A stretch of DNA of 64,000 bases from Victivallaceae bacterium (GTDB lineage Bacteria > Verrucomicrobiota > Lentisphaeria > Victivallales > Victivallaceae), in contig JAQUTL010000009.1 of the NCBI GenBank assembly GCA_028709805.1, positions 1-64,000 of the forward strand. Reading direction: 5' to 3'. The notes under the pieces are model-generated. The model was not told the origin of the DNA. It ran no database searches and saw only the letters and a program-made list of their open reading frames with translations. The translations under genes were made by a program, and so were the position numbers. Of this stretch, positions 1 through 7,761 are shown one piece after another (position 1 is the stretch's first letter; every line of letters begins with the position of its first letter).

Positions 1-42
1 TATGAAAAAGTGAACTTATCATCGATTTTGTTATCAAAAGAC

Positions 43-78
43 TTGAAAATCAAATAAAGTTGCTATAAATTTATAGCA
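43..78 (+). promoter_or_regulatory. Candidate lpxC promoter with perfect 18-bp palindrome
   Basis: A TTGAAA-like -35 box (43-48) lies 17 bp before a TAAATT -10 box (66-71). An AT-rich perfect palindrome of two 9-base arms covers 61-78 and overlaps the -10 region, where a repressor would bind. A second 7-bp hairpin (95-101 with 105-111) falls in the probable 5' leader. Bases 1-144 hold no convincing gene. Promoter and operator are read from sequence only. Confidence 0.45.
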
Positions 79-144
79 TAATAACAATAATGAGAGAAAC
101 ACGGTGTTTCTTTCACGGATTCAGGAAATATAAAAGCGGAAAAA

Positions 145-990
145 ATGGAAAAACAGAAGACTTTACGCGGCAGCGCCTCCTATACCGGCATCACTCTGCA
201 CACCGGAGTGCGCGCCAGCCTGAAAATAAATCCCGGCGAAATCAATACCGGAATATGGTTCCGGCGGATCGACCTTTCCGGCGCGCCGTCCGTGCGGGCA
301 CTGGCCGGCAATGTGGTGGATGTGCGCCGCGGCACCAAGATCGCCTCCGGCGCGGCCGAGGTGGTGACGATCGAACACGTGATGTCCTGCCTGCACGCCT
401 GCGGGATCGACAACGCGGTGGTGGATATGGACGGGCCGGAACCGCCGATTCTCGACGGGTCGGCAAAACCGTATCTGGACGGGATTCTGGCCGCCGGCAC
501 AGTGGAACAGGAGGCGGAGGCGTTGATCTTCGCGCCGAAGTCGCCGATCTGCATCGACGGCGGACACACCCAGATGGCGCTGTTCCCGAACAGCGACGGA
601 GTTCTGCGGATATTCTGCACCGCAAGTTTCCGGGGCTGTCCGTTCGATCCGCAGTTTATTGAAATGGAGATCACCCCGGACAATTTCCGGGACAACATCG
701 CCGCGGCCCGCACCTTTGTGGAGTTCGGCGATCTTAAACAACTGCTGGCGATGGGGCTGGTCAAGGGGGGCAGTCTGGACAACGCGGCGATCCTCCATCA
801 GGGAGCGATCATCTGCAAGGAACGGCTGCTCTGGCAGGATGAGATCGTCCGCCATAAAGTGCTGGATATAATCGGCGACCTTTATCTGTGCGGCCGCCGG
901 GTGCATGCCAACGTGGTGGCGGTGAAGCCGGGTCATCCGCGCAATGCGGAACTGGCGCTGGCGATGCAGAAGAGTATTGAAAACATATAG
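145..990 (+). CDS. lpxC: UDP-3-O-acyl-N-acetylglucosamine deacetylase LpxC
   Basis: Zinc-dependent deacetylase that removes the N-acetyl group from UDP-3-O-acyl-GlcNAc, the committed step of lipid A synthesis in the cytosol. The 281 residues are slightly shorter than E. coli LpxC (about 305). The catalytic residues line up: E77-H78 in the TIEH motif, H237 and D241 in RHKVLDIIGD as zinc ligands, and H264 in KPGH. The GGSLDNA segment in the middle is also typical. The start has a weak purine-rich site (GCGGA) five bases upstream. It is followed 25 bp later by a FabZ-type gene, a common pairing; in Bacteroidetes and Chlamydiae the two are often fused, here they are separate. Confidence 0.97.
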   Translation: MEKQKTLRGSASYTGITLHTGVRASLKINPGEINTGIWFRRIDLSGAPSVRALAGNVVDVRRGTKIASGAAEVVTIEHVMSCLHACGIDNAVVDMDGPEPPILDGSAKPYLDGILAAGTVEQEAEALIFAPKSPICIDGGHTQMALFPNSDGVLRIFCTASFRGCPFDPQFIEMEITPDNFRDNIAAARTFVEFGDLKQLLAMGLVKGGSLDNAAILHQGAIICKERLLWQDEIVRHKVLDIIGDLYLCGRRVHANVVAVKPGHPRNAELALAMQKSIENI

Positions 991-1015
991 ATTATAGTGG
1001 ACAGGAGGTATGAAG

Positions 1016-1933
1016 ATGGGTACTGTTTTAAATTTGAACGCGATAAAGGCGATTCTGCCGGTGCGTTATCCCCTGCTGATGCTGGATCGCGCCGAGATCG
1101 TCAGCGGAGACGAGTTTGTCGGAGTGCGCAACCTGACGGTGAACGAGCTGTTTTTTCAGGGCCACTTTCCCAATCACCCGATCCTGCCGGGAGTGCTTCA
1201 GCTTGAAGCGATGAAACAGCTTGGAACACTCGGCGTGGCGGACAAGCTTGATCCGTCCGGACAGAATGACATTTATCTCAAAGTGCTGGAAAAGGTCAAA
1301 TTCCGCAAACCGAACTTTCCCGGCGACCGGATGAAGATAACCGCGAAGCTGAAGAGTCTGGAAAACAACGAAGCGGTGCTGGAGTGCGCGGTGTCCAACA
1401 ACTCCGGCGTCACCTGCGAGGCGATTCTTACTCTGGCGGTGCGCGAAAAGCGGCAGCCATCCGCGATGCCGACGCTCTGGAACGAGCTGGACAAAAGCGA
1501 AAAATCGGTGACGGATATCGCCGGCGTCATGGAATTCATGCCGCACCGCTACCCGTTCCTGTTCGTCGATTACATTGCGCTGCACGAGGGCGACCGGTTG
1601 ATCAGCGTCAAAAACCTCTCCGGCGGCGAGGAGTTTTTCAACTCCTGCCCGGACGACTATAAGACCATGCCGGAAACGCTGATGTGCGAGGCCATGGCGC
1701 AGGCCGGATGTTCGATCATTCTGTCGATGGCCGGCAACAAGGACAAGCTGGGATATTTCATGAGCATCGACCGGGCGGAGTTCTTCGAGCCGGCGATGCC
1801 CGGCGATCAGCTGGCCTGCGAAGTGGTTCTGCCGCCGCTGCGCGGCCGCTTCGGCAAGAGTTCCGGCGTAATGAAGGCGGACGGCCGCAAGATTATGGAA
1901 ATCACACTGATGTTCGCACTGGTGGACAAGTAA
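1016..1933 (+). CDS. fabZ: Tandem FabZ-type 3-hydroxyacyl-ACP dehydratase (two hotdog domains)
   Basis: FabZ dehydrates 3-hydroxyacyl-ACP in fatty acid elongation and competes with lipid A synthesis for the same precursor. This protein of 305 residues has two FabZ-like hotdog domains (about 1-145 and 160-305), twice the usual length. The first keeps the catalytic pattern GHFPNHPILPG followed by LEAM (His and Glu). In the second the aligned stretch reads SCPDDYKTMPE then CEAMAQ: the Glu is kept but the His is a Cys, so this half is probably not a standard dehydratase. AGGAGG at 1003-1008 sits 7 bp before the ATG at 1016 but only 1 bp before an upstream ATG at 1010, so 1016 is chosen. Confidence 0.93.
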   Translation: MGTVLNLNAIKAILPVRYPLLMLDRAEIVSGDEFVGVRNLTVNELFFQGHFPNHPILPGVLQLEAMKQLGTLGVADKLDPSGQNDIYLKVLEKVKFRKPNFPGDRMKITAKLKSLENNEAVLECAVSNNSGVTCEAILTLAVREKRQPSAMPTLWNELDKSEKSVTDIAGVMEFMPHRYPFLFVDYIALHEGDRLISVKNLSGGEEFFNSCPDDYKTMPETLMCEAMAQAGCSIILSMAGNKDKLGYFMSIDRAEFFEPAMPGDQLACEVVLPPLRGRFGKSSGVMKADGRKIMEITLMFALVDK

Positions 1934-1953
1934 CACGGAGAAAGGATCTTTCA

Positions 1954-3495
1954 ATGATCGGACGGTGCAATGCGGCGGCGTTGGTCGGCGTGGATGGCAG
2001 TCCGGTCGGCATTGAAGTCCATGTTTCCGGCCGCGGCGAACAGTCGATGATCTCGATTGTCGGCCTGCCGGACGCGGCGGTGCGCGAAAGCCGCGACCGT
2101 GTGCGGGCGGCGCTCAACTCCTGCGGTCTGCCCGCGCCGCGCGGCGAAGCGGTGGTCAATCTTGCTCCGGCCGATCTGAAAAAAGAGGGCGGAGCTTTCG
2201 ATCTCGGCATTGTCCTTGCGCTGCTGGCGGCACAGAACGCCGTTCCGGGCGAACGGCTTGCCCGGTGCATGGTGCTGGGGGAGCTGGCGCTGGACGGCGG
2301 AGTCCGCAGTGTGCGCGGCGTATTGCCGTCAGCGATCTGCGCCGCCGGGAATGACGCGGTGGACATGCTGATAATTCCGGCCGGAAACGTCAAAGAGGGT
2401 GTGCTCGGCGCCGGAGGCAAGCCGGTAATTCCGGTGAATTCACTGCGTGAGGCGGTCGATTTTTTCCGAAACAACGGCGGGATTGCGCCGGCCGCCGGCG
2501 GAATCGAGGAATACTGCGCGGCCAACCGGGAGAGCGAGCCGGATTTTTCCGAAGTCAAGGGACAGTATCTGGCGCGGCGGGCGATGGAGATCGCCGCCGC
2601 CGGCGGCCATAATTCACTGATGATCGGTCCGCCGGGAACCGGAAAGAGCATGATCGCCCGGCGCACCGCCGGAATACTGCCGCCGATGACGCCGCGCGAG
2701 GTGCTGGAAACCAGTCGGATACACAGCGCGATGGGCATGCTGTCGGACGGAAAACCGCTGATGAACCGCCGCCCGTTCCGCGCTCCGCACCACACGATAA
2801 GCGACGCCGGACTGGTCGGCGGCCGCCAGTCGCCGGTTCCCGGAGAAATCAGTCTGGCGCACAACGGAGTGCTGTTTCTGGACGAGTTTCCCGAATTTCG
2901 CCGCAATGTCCTTGAAATGCTTCGCCAGCCGCTGGAAGACGGAGAAATCACCATCAGCCGCGCCGCCGGAAGCTGCACCTTTCCGGCCCGGTTCATGCTG
3001 ATCGCCGCGATGAATCCCTGTCCGTGCGGCATGGGAGACGCCGCCAACGGCTGCCGCTGCAAGCCGGACGAGAAAAAACGCTATCTGAAAAAACTTTCCG
3101 GACCGCTGCTGGACCGGATCGACCTCCATGTCGAAGTGCTGCGCCTGACCGAGGACGAATTGCTGAACGCTCCGTCCGGCGAGTCAAGCGCCGTGATCCG
3201 GGAACGCGTGATCGCCGCACGCAATATCCAGACCGCCCGGTTTGCCGGTCTGCCCGCCATTCACTGCAACGCCCACATGACCAGCCGTGAACTCCAGAAA
3301 TTCTGCCGCCTGACCGCGCCGGGAGCCGCGCTGCTGCGCCGGGCCATCGCCCAGTTCCGCCTCAGTCCGCGCGCCTATGACCGGATACTCAAAGTGGCGC
3401 GAACCATCGCCGATCTGGCCGGAGCGCCGGAGATATCCGAGGAGCACCTGTTCGAGGCGGTGAACTACCGCCGCGGCATGAACGAAGAGATATAA
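1954..3495 (+). CDS. comM: ComM/YifB family Mg chelatase-like AAA ATPase
   Basis: Member of the YifB/ComM family; ComM is a hexameric helicase that helps branch migration during natural transformation. 513 residues, close to E. coli YifB (506). Order of parts: Lon-C-like N-terminal domain (about 20-140), AAA core with Walker A GPPGTGKS at 225-232 and Walker B ending D310-E311, a Cys-rich NPCPCG segment with later CRC, and a C-terminal Mg-chelatase-type helical domain. An open frame runs on upstream inside fabZ, but the ATG at 1954 has GGAGAAAGG upstream and starts the conserved N-terminus. It ends exactly where the convergent radical SAM gene ends, with no terminator between. Confidence 0.95.
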   Translation: MIGRCNAAALVGVDGSPVGIEVHVSGRGEQSMISIVGLPDAAVRESRDRVRAALNSCGLPAPRGEAVVNLAPADLKKEGGAFDLGIVLALLAAQNAVPGERLARCMVLGELALDGGVRSVRGVLPSAICAAGNDAVDMLIIPAGNVKEGVLGAGGKPVIPVNSLREAVDFFRNNGGIAPAAGGIEEYCAANRESEPDFSEVKGQYLARRAMEIAAAGGHNSLMIGPPGTGKSMIARRTAGILPPMTPREVLETSRIHSAMGMLSDGKPLMNRRPFRAPHHTISDAGLVGGRQSPVPGEISLAHNGVLFLDEFPEFRRNVLEMLRQPLEDGEITISRAAGSCTFPARFMLIAAMNPCPCGMGDAANGCRCKPDEKKRYLKKLSGPLLDRIDLHVEVLRLTEDELLNAPSGESSAVIRERVIAARNIQTARFAGLPAIHCNAHMTSRELQKFCRLTAPGAALLRRAIAQFRLSPRAYDRILKVARTIADLAGAPEISEEHLFEAVNYRRGMNEEI

Positions 3496-4365
3496 TCAGA
3501 ACAATTCGCGCTCTTGAACGGCGTGCAGACAGGAACGGAATTTTCCGGAGGGGCCGATCACGCCGAACGAGGTGCCGGCCGCGCACGGCCTCCACGCCGG
3601 ATTGCCGAACTTCTTCAGCAGATCGGCCGGCTGCTCGCGGCATTCGCAAAGCATTTCGTCGCAAAAAGCGTACGGCACGCCGCAGTCCGGCAGTGTGCGT
3701 ATCCGGTTTTTCAACGCCTCCCATTCAGCGTGCGTCAGCGTCAATTCGAGATGGCGCCGGCCGCGCCCCTCCGGCATCATCGCGCCCATCTGAATCATCC
3801 GCGCGCCGGAAAACGCTGCGGCGGCAAACATATCCGCAAATTCGTCCCGATTCGCGGAGGCGGCGGTAAGACTCACCGCCAGTGGACGCTTCAACTCGGC
3901 GGCACGGGCGATCCACGCCAGCGTCCGGCGGAAACTCCGCCGCGTACCGGTCATCCGGCCATATGACGACAGCCCCGGCAGACTGGTCGAAAGTTCGATT
4001 CCCAATTCTTTAAAAAATGAAAAGTGATCTTCGCTCATCAGTGAACAGTTGGTAAAAATCCCCAGTCGGGCGGCCGGAAGAATGGACCGGGCAAACGTCA
4101 ACAGTTCGCGCAAATCGGGCCGAAGCATCGGCTCGCCGCCGGAAAACAGCAGGTCGTTCACGCCGGAGGCCGCGCAATGACCGATGATCTTCCGCCACTC
4201 CAAGGTGGACAGTTCCGCGCCGGCCAGACATGGCAACTCATGCCAGACGCAGTAGCAGAACGGACAGCGGTAATTGCATTTCGCGGTCAATTCCAGAATC
4301 AGGCGTCCCGGCAGACGAACCGCCGGGAGCTGATTCCGTTCGGGTTCCAGTTCAAAATCCTTCAT
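3496..4365 (-). CDS. Radical SAM enzyme with truncated SPASM/twitch-like C-terminus
   Basis: 289-residue radical SAM protein. The cluster motif CNYRCPFC gives C30, C34 and C37, and a GGEP motif follows, as in peptide- and protein-modifying radical SAM enzymes. The C-terminal part has further cysteines (FCDEMLCEC, then C-x(n)-G-x4-C) that look like the first half of a SPASM auxiliary-cluster domain, but the protein stops before the second half, so it is twitch-like or cut short. It begins 9 bp after the stop of a small lipoprotein gene, without a clear ribosome site of its own, suggesting translational coupling. I infer that the lipoprotein is its substrate or partner. The exact reaction cannot be told from sequence. 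Confidence 0.85.
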   Translation of the reverse strand: MKDFELEPERNQLPAVRLPGRLILELTAKCNYRCPFCYCVWHELPCLAGAELSTLEWRKIIGHCAASGVNDLLFSGGEPMLRPDLRELLTFARSILPAARLGIFTNCSLMSEDHFSFFKELGIELSTSLPGLSSYGRMTGTRRSFRRTLAWIARAAELKRPLAVSLTAASANRDEFADMFAAAAFSGARMIQMGAMMPEGRGRRHLELTLTHAEWEALKNRIRTLPDCGVPYAFCDEMLCECREQPADLLKKFGNPAWRPCAAGTSFGVIGPSGKFRSCLHAVQERELF

Positions 4366-4374
4366 GACAAACAG

Positions 4375-4692
4375 TCATTTTTTCAGCTCATCCGGAAGCC
4401 CGGCCATTGAGCCCATGATTCTGCGCCCGTCCGTGTCTTCGCCGCCGGCATTGTCCTTCGCCGCCGGCGCCGCCTCCGGGTCGGACACATTTTCAGGAAC
4501 TGACACCATGGACCCCATGACGGCCGGAGCCTCGCACTGCGACGCCGGAGCCGGATTGCCCGGCTCCGCGACCGGCGCCTCCTGTCCGCCGCATCCGGCT
4601 GCGAACAGCCCGGCCAGTGAAACTCCGGCATTCAGCGCCCGGCGAACCGCGCGCAGTTTGCTCCGACTTTCTCCGTTCAGATCAATTTTCAT
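4375..4692 (-). CDS. Small Tat-type lipoprotein with two MGSM motifs, possible radical SAM substrate
   Basis: 105 residues, no family recognised. The N-terminus has twin arginines (R17-R18), a hydrophobic stretch and AAGC with C34 as a possible lipidation site, so export through Tat and anchoring to a membrane is plausible. The rest is short, rich in Ala, Pro, Glu and Gly and probably unstructured. The tetrapeptide MGSM occurs twice (59-62 and 93-96), each time after Val or Ile; a lone C53 precedes the first. AAAGGAG lies 9 bases before the ATG. The order small protein then radical SAM enzyme resembles RiPP precursor-maturase operons. It could also be an ordinary lipoprotein that shares an operon by chance. 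Confidence 0.75.
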   Translation of the reverse strand: MKIDLNGESRSKLRAVRRALNAGVSLAGLFAAGCGGQEAPVAEPGNPAPASQCEAPAVMGSMVSVPENVSDPEAAPAAKDNAGGEDTDGRRIMGSMAGLPDELKK

Positions 4693-4744
4693 TTCTCCGC
4701 GCTCCTTTCAGGTTTGACCATCGGCTCCACATATTAAACGCCCC

Positions 4745-4781
4745 GCGGCCCGGACATGACATGCCGCCATCTCCGGGCCGC
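4745..4781 (-). terminator. 10-bp GC-rich hairpin downstream of the NTF2-like gene
   Basis: Arms 4745-4754 and 4772-4781 are perfectly complementary, with a 17-base loop. It lies between the NTF2-like gene and the small lipoprotein gene. There is no good T run after it on the minus strand, so it may attenuate or protect mRNA rather than stop transcription fully. Confidence 0.4.
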
Positions 4782-4784
4782 CCT

Positions 4785-5285
4785 TTATTTGACGACCTTT
4801 TCCGAAGCGACGCCGGTAAGTTTCCATTCGCCGTCGATTTTCTGAAAATCCAGCGTAATGTCACGGGTTTCATCGATCCGTTCGCCGTTTTTCAGCTCGG
4901 CCTCGGCTTCGCCCTCCAGCGTGACCACCGCGAATCCGGGCTTGACTATCTTAACTTCAATATGGGAAAAGTCGACTTCAAGCTCACGGCACAGCCGGCC
5001 GCCCTTGACGACGGTGGAGGCGAACGAAGTCGGCGTGTAGTTGCCGTCCACATATTCGTGAACGCTTCTTACCGTCATGCCGTCGGCGGCCGGGTACCCG
5101 GACAGCTTCTCCAGCCGCACCGCCTCGGCTATCGCGCTCTGATGCTCATCTTTGCACAGATTCTCCTCCAAACCGGCAATCCGGCGGCGAAGCACCGCTT
5201 CGTCGGTATTATAAAACCCGTAATACCACACCGCCGCGCCGCCAAGCGCCAGCAGCACCGCCAGCCCGATAATCTTTTTCACCAT
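4785..5285 (-). CDS. Membrane-anchored NTF2/SnoaL-like protein of unknown function
   Basis: 166 residues. One N-terminal membrane segment (about 4-25) is followed by a soluble region whose alternating strands, including a run ending DFQKIDGEWKLTGV, resemble the NTF2/SnoaL-like fold. I do not recognise the exact family and propose no reaction. The start overlaps the lepB stop by 7 bp and GGGGGTG lies just upstream, so it is translated as part of the rsmI-to-lepB operon. The domain most likely faces the periplasm. Confidence 0.7.
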   Translation of the reverse strand: MVKKIIGLAVLLALGGAAVWYYGFYNTDEAVLRRRIAGLEENLCKDEHQSAIAEAVRLEKLSGYPAADGMTVRSVHEYVDGNYTPTSFASTVVKGGRLCRELEVDFSHIEVKIVKPGFAVVTLEGEAEAELKNGERIDETRDITLDFQKIDGEWKLTGVASEKVVK

Positions 5286-5794
5286 AACGGCACCCCCTTT
5301 ATTCTTTTCAACGCCACTTGTCCATGCACATGATTGCGCTGCGGCATGCTCCGGTTGTCGCCGACGACATAGGCGTGATCCGGTTCAACCACAATGTCGT
5401 CACCGTCGCCGGAATCCCAGTCGCAGGAATAGACCACATACGGCTCGTCCAGCGGTTCGCCGTTCACCATCAGTTTTCCGCGGTTCCAGCGGACATGGTC
5501 GCCGGCAAGCGCCACCACCCGCTTCAGATAGCTGGCCGAGTCGTTGACGCGAACGATCACCACATCACCCGCCGCCGGCCGGTGCAGCATATAGCCGACG
5601 TTCCACGACAGCATAAGACCATGCTCCGGATAGGTCGGCATCATACTGGCGCCGTCAATGACGAACGGCTGACAGACAAAGGTGAAAAAACACACCGCCA
5701 GCAACGCCACTACTCCAACTCGCGCCAGATACCACACTGTAAAGCGCGGAAACAGAAATCGACGCCACCACGGGCGGGAATCATCCGTTTTCAT
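5279..5794 (-). CDS. lepB: Signal peptidase I
   Basis: Membrane serine protease that cuts signal peptides from exported proteins with a Ser/Lys pair. 171 residues, short compared with E. coli LepB (324) but like many minimal signal peptidases. One N-terminal membrane helix (about 26-43), Ser50 in the box B motif GASMMPT, Lys91 in YLKRVVALAGD and the box E core GDNRS are present. After GDNRS the usual conserved DSR triplet is missing and the sequence reads MPQRNHVHG, which is unusual. The start overlaps the dsbD stop by 4 bp, so lepB is coupled to the thiol-redox genes before it. Confidence 0.92.
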   Translation of the reverse strand: MKTDDSRPWWRRFLFPRFTVWYLARVGVVALLAVCFFTFVCQPFVIDGASMMPTYPEHGLMLSWNVGYMLHRPAAGDVVIVRVNDSASYLKRVVALAGDHVRWNRGKLMVNGEPLDEPYVVYSCDWDSGDGDDIVVEPDHAYVVGDNRSMPQRNHVHGQVALKRIKGVPLW

Positions 5795-7251
5795 TTTTTA
5801 TTTTCCAGCACCGCCACCGTCGGCAGACCGGGAGCGTTCAGACGTTCCAGCAGCAGTTTTGCGGCCGGAGCGCCATAGTCCTCGATCTGAAACTTGACTA
5901 CCTCATAATTTTTCAACAGTTTTTTGACTTCCCCGTCCTGAAACGTGGTCCGGTCCATATAAAGACAGTTTTTGCAGCTTGTGCTCCACACGTCAATGAA
6001 AACCGACCGACCGGAGGCCAGTGCATCGGACAGCCGCGCCACCTCGTCCGCAATGTTGTAGCCCGACGTTCCGGCGGCGGCCGCATGCTCCATCCTCAAC
6101 TGTTTGACGCCCAGCCAGCCGTAGAAACACGCCATTCCCACGATCAACACTCCGAATCCCCATTTGACGTAGCGCATCCACGCCCCCGGCTTCGGCAGCA
6201 CCGCCAGCCCCGCTCCGGCAAACGGCCACGGCAGCGCCATGCCGACGCCGAGCAGAAACGGCATCAGCACCGCCGCTCCCCCGCCGGCCGCCAGCAGCAG
6301 TGTGCTGACCACCACTGGAGCAACGCAGGCTCCGGCCAGCAGCGCCGCCAGCACTCCGAACAAAAATATCCCCGCCAGCCGTCCGCGCTTCCATAGTGCT
6401 CGGCCGCCGGCAAATCGGGTGAAGTCAAGATTGAACACTCCGAACATCGCCAGACTGAGCAACACAAAGACTCCGGCCACGGAAAGATTGAACGCCGGCA
6501 TGGCGTTAAGCGTTCCGAACTTCGCTCCGGCAAAGGCGCTCAAAAGCCCCAGCACGCCATAGGCCGCCGCCATGCCGAAGCCATACACCAGACCGGACAC
6601 CAAACCGCCGAACCTGCTCTCGCCGCGTCCGGCTCCGATAATCGCCAGATTGACCGGGATCAGCGGCAGCACGCACGGAGTAAGGTTCAAGGCCACGCCG
6701 CCCAGCAGCGTACCGACCAGCAGAAGCACAATCCCCGTCCCGGCCGCCGCCGCGCCGCCGTTAAGAAAATCGACCATCTCGCCGGCGTTCATCAGCCCCG
6801 ACCGGGAGCGCACCACCTGAAACGACGGAAGCGCATCGGCGTTGCCGCCGCGGTTGACCGCGACCGTTCCGTCACCTGCCGGTTCGTCGCCGGCCAGTTT
6901 CAGCGACGCCGGCGGATAGCAAAGCGACCCGGAACACCCCTGATAGTCCACCGTGACGCCGGAAACCGATGCCGGAAATTCCCAGCGGTGCGTCCCTTCT
7001 CCGAAGACCGCCACCTCGTGTTCAAATATCGGATCGTATTTCTCAACCGCCACCGGAACGGTCTCCGGTTTTTCGCCGCCGGCGTTGACTGTAACCGACT
7101 CAGCGTACACATAGGCGCCGGGGGCGACGGTCAGAACAACGTCCAACCCGCCGCCGACGCGCGTCGCCGTCCATTTGAACGGCTGTCCGTCGGCGGCAAA
7201 CACCGCCGCCGCCGCGCACAGCGCAAAAAACAGCATCAGGCGCTTAAACAC
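5791..7251 (-). CDS. dsbD: Thiol:disulfide interchange protein DsbD
   Basis: Carries reducing power from cytosolic thioredoxin across the inner membrane to periplasmic thiol proteins. 486 residues in the usual three-part order: signal peptide and periplasmic N-terminal domain with C106 and C111 (QGCSGSLC), a central block of about eight membrane helices with the redox cysteines in LTPCVLP (about 192) and GACVAP (about 308), and a C-terminal thioredoxin-like domain with CKNC (about 422-425). It is slightly shorter than the E. coli protein (565 with signal). The thioredoxin lipoprotein gene ends 3 bp upstream, a likely partner, and lepB overlaps downstream by 4 bp. Confidence 0.95.
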   Translation of the reverse strand: MFKRLMLFFALCAAAAVFAADGQPFKWTATRVGGGLDVVLTVAPGAYVYAESVTVNAGGEKPETVPVAVEKYDPIFEHEVAVFGEGTHRWEFPASVSGVTVDYQGCSGSLCYPPASLKLAGDEPAGDGTVAVNRGGNADALPSFQVVRSRSGLMNAGEMVDFLNGGAAAAGTGIVLLLVGTLLGGVALNLTPCVLPLIPVNLAIIGAGRGESRFGGLVSGLVYGFGMAAAYGVLGLLSAFAGAKFGTLNAMPAFNLSVAGVFVLLSLAMFGVFNLDFTRFAGGRALWKRGRLAGIFLFGVLAALLAGACVAPVVVSTLLLAAGGGAAVLMPFLLGVGMALPWPFAGAGLAVLPKPGAWMRYVKWGFGVLIVGMACFYGWLGVKQLRMEHAAAAGTSGYNIADEVARLSDALASGRSVFIDVWSTSCKNCLYMDRTTFQDGEVKKLLKNYEVVKFQIEDYGAPAAKLLLERLNAPGLPTVAVLENKK

Positions 7252-7254
7252 GGC

Positions 7255-7761
7255 CTACCTCTGCATTGCTTTCAGCGACTCCACAAACGGAACGGCGCCG
7301 CCGCGCTGATAGCCGGTGCGCCCCAGCTCCCTGCCGTCGGCGGAAAGCAGAACCACGGTCGGATACCCCTCCACTCCGAATTTTACCGCAAGCGCCCGAT
7401 TGGCCAGACGCTCGGCCTCGGTCTGCTGTTTCGCATTAGGAAAATCAAGATAGAGCATCACCAGATTGTCCTTCGCGTAATTTTCAAATTCTGGCTTTGA
7501 AAGTATTTCTCCGTCGAGCTTCATGCACCACGGACACCAGTCCGAGCCGGTGAACAACATGAATATCGGTTTGTTTTCCTTTTTCGCCGCCGCAGCCGCC
7601 AGATCAAAATCACTGTACCAGTTCATATTCTCCTCCTTGTTGTTTTTATTTTCAGTTGCGGCGGACGCTTCCGCGCCGCCGGTCGCAATTTCTCCGCATC
7701 CGCAGAACAGCAGCGCCGCAAACACCGCGCCGCAAACCGGCAACCTATATATCTTCTTCAT
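7255..7761 (-). CDS. Thioredoxin-like lipoprotein with WCPWC active site
   Basis: 168 residues. A signal sequence ends at CGC with C22 as the likely lipid-anchored residue, then a thioredoxin fold carrying WCPWC (C76, C79) and a conserved cis-Pro region (GYPTVVLL). It belongs to the thioredoxin_7/DUF255-like group of periplasmic thiol reductases. Its place directly before dsbD (3-bp gap) suggests that DsbD keeps it reduced. The start codon overlaps the rsmI stop by 4 bp. The exact target proteins are unknown. Confidence 0.88.
   Translation of the reverse strand: MKKIYRLPVCGAVFAALLFCGCGEIATGGAEASAATENKNNKEENMNWYSDFDLAAAAAKKENKPIFMLFTGSDWCPWCMKLDGEILSKPEFENYAKDNLVMLYLDFPNAKQQTEAERLANRALAVKFGVEGYPTVVLLSADGRELGRTGYQRGGAVPFVESLKAMQR

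Noticed and set aside
90-662. Plus-strand frame at the start of the window, overlapping lpxC
   Set aside because: Arg/Gly-rich in its lpxC-overlapping part; lpxC in the other frame has all its catalytic residues.
1684-1953. Upstream extension of the comM frame inside fabZ
   Set aside because: It would overlap fabZ by 250 bp and lacks family similarity; the ATG at 1954 has a ribosome site and starts the conserved domain.
3496-4365. Frameshift as the cause of the short radical SAM C-terminus
   Set aside because: The next bases are the end of comM on the other strand, and no continuation of a SPASM domain is visible in any frame, so true truncation or a twitch-like form is more likely.
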